Part shown: piece by piece, positions 41,501-49,268 of the stretch
Layout of the letters: every line of letters starts with the position of its first letter
Numbering within the stretch: position 1 is the first letter of the stretch
Source of the DNA: Gracilaria vermiculophylla
Lineage: Eukaryota; Rhodophyta; Florideophyceae; Gracilariales; Gracilariaceae
Direction: 5' to 3'
Assembly (NCBI GenBank): GCA_019155205.2
Contig: JAHNZQ020000308.1
Location: 5,911,083 to 5,960,350 of the forward strand
Length of the DNA stretch: 49,268 bases
Position numbers and translations under genes: made by a program
Notes under the pieces: model-generated
The model's input: only the letters and a program-made list of their open reading frames with translations
Databases searched by the model: none
What the model was told of the DNA's origin: nothing

Positions 41501-44343
41501 AGGCCTATATCCTGATTCAAGACTCTACTAGTCGAGAAGAATTTGAGCATCTTCCGGAATCGAGAGCATCTGCTTCTGTGTGCTCTACAATGATTGGTCG
41601 CATAACAACTGTTCGTGAAACAATGTCCCGTGCTTTCGGTGTCAAGCGCTACCCGGTCATATCAAGCTACACCCATCATCAACATCTTTTTACCGTTCTT
41701 TGGTTGGTTCTTTTACCATTTGCCATGACATCAAACACTGGATTTTTCACTGTTTTATGGGCCCCAGTCATTTCATTTGGTGTACTTGGACTGGAAGAGT
41801 TGGCCTCAAAACTTGTGGATCCATATGGGGATGATGATGTTGATATTCCTGTGGATAAGATGTGTGCTGATGCAGCAAGCTCAGTTCTTGAAGGCGTGGA
41901 AAGCATCAGGTGGGGTGTGACTCATCACACTAGACCATCCAGCTCCGATGGGGATCCTCAGCTTGGCACTGTGCTAAAAAAGAAAGAGATTCTTCACAAA
42001 CATACTCTTGCCCATTTTACGGATAATGACCAAGTTTCAGTATCTTTCGGGGATACAACTCTCCTTCAATTTGATAGTCCCGACGAAGAGAAAGTGAAAC
42101 CTCATTTGTATTCTCATCTTCTTCAATCTGTTCCTTGGTGGGTTCTACTTTTCGTCACAGTGTGGACTTTGTTGGCAACTGCAATATCTTACTTTGCAAG
42201 AGACAGGACAATTGTATCAAGATGGTGGAAATCAAGTTTTGTCGTGGATACCACTGTTGCGACTTACGTTTCTTTTGCTGGTAAGTTGTACCGCCAAATG
42301 CATGAAAAGCAGACTTTCGCTGATGCAAATTTGATTTCGGTGTTTTACTAACTGCGTTTGCATTTTCACACACATCTTACAGCGTTTATGCTTCTAGGTT
42401 TCTTCGTTCAGTCTGCATTCGTGCGGTACATCTCTGCCGGAAGTGTTTGGGGAGCGCGACTTCGTGCCTCTTGTCATACTCTGGCTGTACATTTTCAAAC
42501 TTTGTTTTCTGAAGGAAGTATTCATGAGGGTGATCACCGCAGAATGCTGGCTCACATTGCAGCCATTCCGCTGGTGTTGAAAAGAGAATTGCGCAATTCT
42601 CGTGATCTTCAAGAACTCAAGGCTCTACTATCGCACGATGACATCTCCAGAATTCAATGTGCTGAAAGCATGGTAAGCCACTGCGTCGATGTTCTTCGTT
42701 CTTATTACGCTATTTATTCGCACAATTCCCATCTATTGAAGAAACCTGTTATCTATGGAAGCGGATCGGCATTCGTCAATTTTGAAATCAGAGACCTGGA
42801 AAAAATGATTCGCCAATCGAAGTTTCTACGATCGTTTGAGATTGCTCCGGGTTTCCTTGTTTTACTCAATTGTTTCCTTGGTATATGGTTCTTGATTCTT
42901 CCTTTCGCTCTTGCTGAGTATTCAGGTACGTAGCACCTCGGAGAAAATGACATTTTCTTTTTCTATTTCTATTTATGTGTGAAGTTCAACTGACATTTAT
43001 TATTGTCTCGGCTTCTCTCAACTGTAGGATGGTTTACAATTTTATTGGTTCCCATCATTGCTTACGGTGTGCTTGGGTAAGTATAGGTTTCCATTCCAGC
43101 CAGCGATTTTAGAACAAAACACTAACAGTTTCGCAGAATGTACGAGATCGCAAAGGAATTACAGTTTCCATTTGGGACAGATTTGAACGATTTGGATCTC
43201 ACCGCAATGGCCAATTTGATTGTTTCAGATATCTTGTTTGTTGAGAAGTACGGGAAACCAGTTTCAGAAATATTCGTGCATCCAGCTGAAATCACTTCAT
43301 ATTGGACAGAGAACCGAGAAGGAGCGCCAACGACGGTCAAAAGGCAGGCCTGTCTACCCAAAATGCGTGAGTTTCTTCGTTTGGCTCTACACACTTTCTC
43401 GCCGATTCAGACAGCAGCCATTCTGTTATGGACTATCGCCATGCTCCTTCTTGCATGGGGCATCTCAAAGGCTTTTCCATTTGCAGATTCGGTAGAGGCT
43501 GGTTGTGGTTTGTGGTTTTGTTCTAGAATTGCGGTTGGTAGCACTGTGAAGGAATACATTGGATTTGCACTTTTTCTGCTCCTTGGTTTCCGTCTATATG
43601 AAAGTCATGGACGGTATGTTTCTGGGACTCGAATCTGGAGTGGTATTTTGGGAACCACAAGAATTTTATCAAACAGGTTTTTTGAGAGTTATTACGGAAA
43701 TGAATGGCACGAACAAGATCAAGAGCGATTTGCAGCTCATTTAACTGCTTTTTCTGTGGCCGTGATGGCTAAACTAAGAAGAGAGGAATGTCGTGAACAA
43801 TTCAGAAAATATTTGAGCGAAGAGGATACAGAAATGTTGCTAAAGGCTCCAGATCCAGCTGATTACTGTTTAGATGTAATGCATCATTACATTGTTCAGA
43901 GCGACTACTGGCGGAATGCAGACGACAAAGAAGATCCGATCAGTTATGATGAACATTGGAGTATTATGTGGTATCTTCGGACTCTGAAAAACTCCGCGAT
44001 TGATTGTGAAGAAATACTCAACATACCAATGCCTTTTGGATATGTCCAACATCTTAGGATTTTTTTGATTATTTGGTTATTATTGTTACCTCTTGGTTTG
44101 GTTGAAACAAGTGGATGGTTGACGATTCTGTGGATCGGATTCATTGCTTACGGTGTTGTAGGTATTGAAAAGTGGTCTGAAGAACTGGGCAATCCATTTG
44201 GTCATGATGTCTCTGATTTGCCTCTTGATAACTACGTTGAAAACGCGGCTCATGTCGTACGATGGAACCTAAATGTTTACAAAAATGGTTTGCAAGGAAT
44301 TATTCGAGAGGATAGAAAGCCATTTTCTCTCACGGATGCCTGA
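38599..44343 (+). CDS. Five-domain tandem bestrophin (single-chain pentameric anion channel candidate), 1793 aa, 5 exons
   Basis: Join 38599-39518, 39618-42280, 42383-42925, 43028-43076, 43137-44343 (5382 nt). It encodes five bestrophin/RFP-TM (UPF0187) repeats, each of four membrane helices, about 20 in total. Each repeat has a Trp in helix 1, a GF...RY helix-2 motif, HE/HQ-x-D-x-x-R...H, a W...LP helix 3 and a PxG-x-D-x-x-D signature. The signatures start at residues 332, 674, 1041, 1402 and 1744. Bestrophins are normally 300-400-aa single-repeat subunits forming pentamers around a hydrophobic neck. Neck-equivalent triads here are W118/V122/F126, L463/L467/F471, F829/M833/F837, F1193/M1197/F1201 and F1535/L1539/F1543. 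Exon 2 alone runs from the end of repeat 1 into repeat 4 and exon 5 joins repeats 4 and 5, so the fusion does not rest on doubtful splicing. Introns are 99, 102, 102 and 60 bp with GT...AG. Likely role: chloride or bicarbonate conductance; location unknown, and no clear transit peptide is seen. Confidence 0.93.
38767..39730 (+). other. Bestrophin repeat 1 (residues about 57-345)
   Basis: Helix 1 near 64-88 (QTVWSIAVTLIAY), helix 2 with GWALFVLLGFF and RYFDAQLNW, GTWHEDDVDRIVAHLISYPI, helix 3 THLTVFLYLWMFFLPLALVQ, and the DPFGFDMQDI signature at 332-341. Intron 1 (39519-39617) splits Trp307 between helices 3 and 4. Its acceptor is AAG, because the nearer CAG acceptor would create an immediate stop. 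Confidence 0.9.
39931..40767 (+). other. Bestrophin repeat 2 (residues about 412-690)
   Basis: Wholly inside exon 2. It shows AVVWAVFLLLVTYSA, LGFWLNVAYARYWRSLQLW, GVWHQRDRERLFSHL, IHLKLFTFFWLALLPLSLVQ and DPFGYDEEDIPLD (from residue 674). Confidence 0.9.
41023..41865 (+). other. Bestrophin repeat 3 (residues about 776-1056)
   Basis: Wholly inside exon 2. It shows LVILWSIFAVLISYGF, GFALFMILSFRASDAIGRY, GFFHEKDKERIVAHIVQIPL, LFTVLWLVLLPFAMTSNTGF and DPYGDDDVDIPVD (from 1041), the most acidic of the five signatures. The Trp that follows RY in the other repeats is missing (MLIFDIE). Confidence 0.9.
42124..43221 (+). other. Bestrophin repeat 4 (residues about 1143-1420), the divergent and intron-rich repeat
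   Basis: VTVWTLLATAISYFA, FMLLGFFVQSAFVRYISAGS, GSIHEGDHRRMLAHIAAIPL, LGIWFLILPFALAEYSGW and FPFGTDLNDLDL (from 1402). It lacks the His before helix 3 and has Phe instead of Asp/Asn before PFG. It contains introns 2 (42281-42382), 3 (42926-43027) and 4 (43077-43136); exon 4 is only 49 bp and codes the helix-4 segment. Confidence 0.88.
43396..44232 (+). other. Bestrophin repeat 5 (residues about 1479-1757)
   Basis: AAILLWTIAMLLLAWGISK, GFALFLLLGFRLYESHGRY, NEWHEQDQERFAAHLTAF, HLRIFLIIWLLLLPLGLVET, SGWLTILWIGFIAYGVVGIE and NPFGHDVSDLPLD (from 1744). It lies entirely in exon 5. The protein ends 36 residues later with no regulatory tail. Confidence 0.9.
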
Positions 44344-46410
44344 TGATGTGTGTGTTTTAGCTGGATAGGTTTTGATAAGCTTTTAAAACAGAGGGTACAT
44401 TTTCGGATATCTACGACGATATGCGTACACTTTCATCCATGCATGGAGTGTGTTTTAAACGAATACAACCATTCTGTCAAGACCAAAAATCATCGTTTTG
44501 ACAACTGGGCGTCTTCTGAAATCACAATACATCTTTTTCAAAAGCATGGAGTATCACGATTTGCATAATGTTCGTGAGTTTGTGTTGTGGGTTTGCTCCA
44601 CGTTTCCATCTCATTGAACAAAAAAAACCCAAAACAAACGCCATCTTGTTCACTGTGAAACCTCAAGAAATGAAGCTGGCATTAGTTTTGTCCGGCTTTT
44701 GAAGTGCTTTCACTCATTAACTTATGTTTTCTTTTCATTGTGTCGCTTACCTCAATTAAATTAAAAATGGCTTAGCGGTCAGGGTGACTTCTGAGTTTTT
44801 TCGTTTTAGAACGACCACTCGAATCGCAATATCAAAAACAAACTGTTACACAGAGTGTTGTAGTGGAGTCTGGCCAGCCTTCTCATTTCATATTGGGCAG
44901 ATGGGCTGTCCTTTAGTGTACAAAAAGAAATAGCGATCTGGACAATGAGCAAACTGGGGCAGCTGATGACTGTGTCAAACACAGTTGGGCTAGCCATCTA
45001 AAACTGGGTTATGCATAAGCTCAAAATGTGGCAAATATATCGCTGAAGTGCATGATACGTGCTTATAAGATACGCACAGCACTGTTTCTGTGACACAGGT
45101 CGAGGTATTGGGACACGCAGAACCTCAAAGACAGTCTACAAGCGATACTGTCGTCAAACACTCCCTCGAAGACAGTCTTCAAGGTACACTGTCTCCGATT
45201 GTTGAATCGAAAAAGATCTTGTCAGTTTAAGTTGGATTAGTGTCGCAGCACTTAATTTACTATTAAAGATATCAAAAATACTGATCTCCGACGAGAATCA
45301 GCCCGACTTTTCTTCGTTCCCCATCTTTCGCTCCGCAGTGTCACAGTTTCAGTCCAAATTGTAAAGAGAACGTTTACTATTGAAAACCCAATCTGACGAA
45401 TGAGTTACACTTGCCATCACCGCAAAGCAAAACTGTGCGAGAACAGATCAGAGTTAAACTGATCGGGCTTTCCTTCGCAATTTGTAAGAGTACACCGCAA
45501 TAGTCGGATTGCGTCTTCGTTTTTTTCTCGCCGCCAAACTTGATTTGGTAGTAAATGCAGCAATGACAGCAATTGTTATTGAAGATTGAACTCTGTTCTT
45601 GGTTTACATGGCTCTCGTTATTGCTGCAGATGTGTAAAGGGCCTGTATCCGACTTGAAAAATCGACTGAGCTCACAAACTTATGACAATGTGAGCTCCAA
45701 GTAGCGTACGTGAACGCTCCATTCATTACGAAACCGGCAAACAGGTTTTCAGAATATGGAAATAAAAAAAAAATAATGTGACTGCCACTTCTTTGACAGT
45801 GTCGTCACGCCCAATCTAGCGCCCACTTTTGCAAAATATATGTCTCAACAACGAATAAATGTGGATAAAAGTCTCTACTACAGATAAATGTGGATAATAA
45901 TTCTCTGTTACACCTGAACCAGTACTTTACTTATCTTCAACAGCTCCAGCGCGGAGGGCTCATCGACCCATGAGGCACGTAAGGTAATCGTGGTGGCAAA
46001 CGGAACAGTTGGACGGCTGCAAGAACCACGTGAACAGATTTCTCAGACTAGTTGTGTGAATCACGTCTTTATGAATTGGGTGCTTTCGAGAATTCTGGTC
46101 GTATACAATCCGGTCCCAACCCTCTGGATCCCAATGTCGATATTCCGTGAAAGTTGTGGTGCAATCAGCATGAATGGCTCATTGCTCATGCTGCAAGTAC
46201 TTTTCAAGTTAAACTTTATATGCCTTCGGAACATTTGAGAAGGTTCACTCAATCTGTTGCACAGTAATACCTCAGTTTCGAACTGATGGGTAATCAGCAG
46301 TGTACGCCATATAAATGTGCTTTCAGGCAGGATATAGCTTGCAGCTCTTCTGTCACGTACTAATTCTCTTTTGCCTTCAAATCTCCAACATTGGCTTTCC
46401 AGAAAACCTT
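44344..46410. other. Spacer, no gene recognised
   Basis: 2 kb with only short frames. It holds small local repeats: GACAGTCT-containing copies near 45130-45190 and a 31-bp-period pair with ATAAATGTGGATAA near 45854 and 45885. It includes the 3' untranslated region of the bestrophin gene. Confidence 0.5.
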
Positions 46411-47867
46411 TCATGTGTCCCTCTCCCCGCAAGCCTTTTCTACCTTTGGATTGCCATGGCTGGACCACAGAGCAACCTCTCCATCCCATGACCCCGTAGT
46501 CAGAAATCCTCCATATGGATGCCATGATACATCTCTCACCACATCCCGATGGCCTCTCAACACCTCAACTGCCTCCCCAGACAAAACATCATAGATCACA
46601 CAACAGCCATCACTTGAGCCGCAGTAAATATACTTTTGACCTGTACTGTACATAGGACTGAAGTGAGCCCTGATCAAGGTTTGAAGCGTTTCGTGCGACC
46701 CGGCGTATGTTGCGACCGAATCAACATGAAGGCTTTGTGATTGATATACCAAAGGACGTGGATTCATTCTTTAATCAAAGCTCAGGTCACGTGGTGGCTT
46801 CACCACAATATCCAAATTATCTGTTCAAGTGCATTTGCGAGCGTCCCACAATTTGATGAACTGGTCTTTTCCGTTGCTTATTAAAATTTTCCCATCATTC
46901 TTCGGGGATACATGTGTGAGCCCGTATTGGCGGCCTACAAAAACCGCGCATGCCCAGTTCATGTCTCTGCCAGAGATATATAATGTTTCTGTTCTGTCCC
47001 ACATTTTCACGACTCGGCAACGGGCGAATCAAGGAAAGGAGAACTGAGGTTAGATGTGAGGAACTGGATGTACACAATAAACGATGATAGCTACGTACCC
47101 ATGGCATCGTCTGAGGCTGACAGGAGTATATTTTCATTGCCAGTCTGTAGGTGACACACCGAGCTCACGTTATCAGCGTGGGCTGATATGAATGCAGCTG
47201 TAGAGCCGGCATGAATGTCATAAATAAAAATACTACCGGGCCCCAACCTATCAGACGCACCCGTTGCGGCAATAAGCTGTCTACCGTCGTGACTCCATAT
47301 GATGCTCCTAATATTAAGTCCCTCCTCTCGACTCTCGGCCATATTGACAACGGATTGAGGCTAGTGTGGGATTCGAAGATCAACCAGATAGATGTATGAA
47401 TTTATAGAAGCGTATGCTAGCCAGCGCCCATCAGGACTAACTGCAAAATCAGTGATAGTCTACCTGACGTTCCGGGCGCGAATTGTATGGGTCTTCGTCC
47501 ATGCGGCTGCGTGTTCTGATATAGAGGTAGAGTAGACATGAATCATAAAACTCTGACTTGTGGGTACGAACATGTTACCAGCATCCCCAAACAAACGGGC
47601 ACCGTAGACGTGGTATGCCTGCGACTCGACGGTGTGATGCCTAACCGTGGGAAGCACTAGGTGTTGCACAACAGCAGGCTGCAAATCGAATCTCGTTCGC
47701 AGCATCCAAGGCACGGTGGCGAGACACCGGTTTTCGAGAGTTAGTTTAGTGGATGGTACCCACCCACGTTGGCTACCTTGCTTCGCAGAGGAGGCACATG
47801 AAACGACCTGGGTAGACTCGCTTAAAGTGTTTCCCAATATGGAAACACCACAGAGCACTTTAAGCAC
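46411..47867 (-). pseudogene. DCAF11/WDR23/LEC14B-like WD40 protein, probably pseudogene
   Basis: WD40 segments in order are VYGARLFGDAGNMFV, TITDFAVSPDGRWLAYAS, IRSIIWSHDGRQLIAATG, ISAHADNVSSVCHLQTG, ILISNGKDQFIKLWDARK, then TLIRAHFSPMYSTGQKYIYC and VVRDVSWHPYGGFLTTGSWD. The IKLWD segment followed by TLIRAHFSPxxSTGQ is characteristic of DCAF11/LEC14B, substrate receptors of CUL4-DDB1 ubiquitin ligases. A plausible 86-bp intron is 47098-47013 (GT...AG), joining DDAM to VVKMWDRTE. Four in-frame stops break it: TAG 47460-47462 (at a conserved Trp), TAG 47361-47363, TGA 46825-46827 and TAA 46771-46773. No frameshift is needed. The family assignment is firm; whether undetected introns remove some stops is less certain. 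The N-terminus may begin upstream of 47867. Confidence 0.78.
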
Positions 47868-47994
47868 TGATGTAACCCATCAGTAAGGTCCGGAGGGCAT
47901 CAAACTGCACACCTCAACACACCCTCGCGCTTGCAACCGACAGGCGTGCAGTGCTCACTGCCGATACATCGGTTGTATAACACTTTACATTTGT

Positions 47995-48456
47995 TTGATC
48001 AAATTCATGGCGTCTGCATCCACGCCAACCGCGTCCGCACCGACCCTTTTAGATGACAACGAGAACGAATACAACTACATGCTTCAAGAACCAACTTCTC
48101 CAGCATTTTCTGTCGCACACCCGCGACTCACCACCACAACACTCAAAGTAATTTGCTTTTTCCTCCGATGTTATGAACAGTATCTAAAAGAAGTTACAAC
48201 TAGAGCACTACAATTGATTTTTATCGATTCAACAACAACAGAGCCCGTGAGACCCGTTAATCTCTCATATTGCGTCGACCCAAAATGGCTCCAGTCCACC
48301 ATAGAATTGGACTACATCCTGGGTGTCAAAAGCATTGACAACATCACCGATGAAAATCTCCGACAATACTTAGAATCCAAGGCTGAAGAGGAAAAGAACA
48401 TGATGACTATCGCTGCAATTGAATATATCATCAAAAATATGTCCCCATGGCCATGA
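47995..48456 (+). CDS. Unplaced ORF, 153 aa, possibly retroelement gag-like N-terminus
   Basis: A clean 153-codon frame ending in TGA; Met5 (MASASTPTAS) is an alternative start. After a Thr/Ser/Pro-rich start comes a helical part: FFLRCYEQYLKEVTTRALQL, then LSYCVDPKWLQSTIELDYIL and DNITDENLRQYLESKAEEE. The CVDPxWL...ITDxxLRxYLE pattern reminds me of gag-like repeat proteins in protist genomes, but I cannot confirm this. If correct it is truncated, since no capsid or zinc knuckle follows. It lies close to the hairpin-rich segment at the window end. Confidence 0.45.
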   Translation: MIKFMASASTPTASAPTLLDDNENEYNYMLQEPTSPAFSVAHPRLTTTTLKVICFFLRCYEQYLKEVTTRALQLIFIDSTTTEPVRPVNLSYCVDPKWLQSTIELDYILGVKSIDNITDENLRQYLESKAEEEKNMMTIAAIEYIIKNMSPWP

Positions 48457-48919
48457 CCGACACCTCTTCTCGCTCGAAAATGAAGCACCTCTTCACATCT
48501 AATGTGTCTATGCTGCGTCGGATCAGCCTAACATGAGTAATGAACGATCATCCCAAACTTGCTGTCAAGCTCTTTATATCAGCTATCAAACCGCGCGCTT
48601 ATGAGGTATAACCAGAGCGACTACAAACCAAAAGGTGTTTGTGTGGACGCGTGGCTAGGGAGCGCAGAGTAAGCTCATCTGAAAAGGTGGGAAAAGGAAA
48701 CCGGAAAGTTACGCGGTAGCACAATCACTGAGGGTGAAAAATAGCGGGCGCGCAGAATGTACCTATATTGGCAGTGACAAAATGCAACGCAAAGGCACTA
48801 GTAGAACCGCAGGGTAATGTATAAGCAGTACTAGGCGACTTTAGAAACAAACGCGGCCTTAAGAACCATGGAGGCCGTAGAGTTGTCCAACAGGTGTTTC
48901 CCTTTACATCTTGTGCCGA
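48457..48919. other. Spacer, no gene recognised
   Basis: A minus-strand frame (48725-49006) overlaps the hairpin cluster and looks accidental. Confidence 0.4.
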
Positions 48920-49130
48920 AGGTGGCTCGCACGGTGAGTATACCCACCGTGCGAGGCTCCCGGAGAGCCGCAGCCGGCTAAGCCACGTGGCTACCGGGAG
49001 GTGCACTCCAAATGCACCTCCGGTACCGTACTTTAAAATCTAAAATTAACGTAGCCGTTAGCCCTACCTTTAGGAAGACCAGACGGCGATGCGCCGTGCG
49101 TCCAGTGCACACCACCCTTGGTGCATAATC
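48920..49130. repeat. Hairpin-dense segment (possible LTR or structured element)
   Basis: Consecutive inverted repeats: an 11-bp perfect stem CTCGCACGGTG (48926-48936 with 48945-48955), the palindrome AGCCACGTGGCT (48981-48992), a 9-bp stem GGAGGTGCA (48997-49005 with 49013-49021), a 6-bp stem ACGGCG (49083-49088 with 49092-49097), and TGCA...TGCA around 49106-49125. Confidence 0.8.
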
Positions 49131-49268
49131 ACGGTATTACTACTGTAGTGCAACGCCCCGTCGAGGGTCTACCGCATCAGCGGACGTCATAAGTATTTCA
49201 TCCGCTCCCGGCTGCCACAACCGTGGTTATGAGGAGTATTAGCTTCACTAGCCCCATTTGGGGGTGTC

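Noticed and set aside
38599..44343. Five separate adjacent bestrophin genes rather than one
   Set aside because: Exon 2 is one open frame from the end of repeat 1 through repeats 2 and 3 into repeat 4. Exon 5 holds the end of repeat 4 and all of repeat 5. Only four short GT...AG introns are needed and the spliced length is an exact multiple of three.
23828..47462. TAG reassigned as a sense codon (in-frame TAGs in DCAF11-like gene, Myb-like ORF and element C RT)
   Set aside because: TGA and TAA also interrupt the DCAF11-like gene. The Myb-like frame itself ends sensibly at a TAG. Transposon copies decay freely. Nonsense mutation is enough.

Overview
The window is nuclear DNA from a eukaryote with small spliceosomal introns (60-102 bp, GT...AG), repeat-rich spacers and one 100-N scaffold gap (33788-33887). 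The retroelement families (chromodomain Ty3/gypsy, including a lineage of the type common in oomycetes) and the single-exon cellular genes suggest an algal or algal-like protist. A red alga is my first guess and a stramenopile is the alternative. I cannot fix the species from sequence alone.

Layout. 0-7 kb: spacer with a 13-bp tandem array, a short secreted-peptide ORF, an intact secreted subtilisin-like protease on the minus strand (2948-4153), then AT-rich spacer. 7.3-20.3 kb: decayed Ty3/gypsy sequence. Element A (minus) has PR, RT, RNase H, IN and chromodomain remnants. Element B (plus, gag to chromodomain) abuts it and may be inserted into A. A poorly resolved repeat-like stretch follows. 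20.33-30.05 kb: element C, a full-length chromovirus with 785/781-bp LTRs and an exact 5-bp target duplication. Its gag and integrase are intact, but protease and the first half of RT are missing. 30-35 kb: spacer, then a Harbinger-like pair made of a Myb-like protein and a convergent DDE transposase, broken by the assembly gap.

35.3-38.3 kb is a GC-rich island carrying an unrecognised 501-aa membrane protein (minus). Divergent from it, 1.04 kb away, starts the most remarkable gene here (38599-44343, plus, 5 exons, 1,793 aa). It encodes FIVE tandem bestrophin (RFP-TM/UPF0187) channel domains in one polypeptide. Known bestrophins are pentamers of separate single-domain subunits, so this looks like a whole pentameric channel encoded as one covalent chain with five different subunits. 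Every repeat keeps the hydrophobic neck spacing, the RY motif and the PxG-x-D-x-x-D motif after the last helix, with 342-367 residues between successive signatures.

46.4-47.9 kb (minus) is a DCAF11/WDR23/LEC14B-type WD40 gene carrying four in-frame stops, probably a pseudogene. The window ends with a 153-aa ORF of uncertain, possibly gag-like origin and a hairpin-dense segment. I see no operons, CRISPR arrays or rRNA genes; the genes are independent units separated by transposon debris.
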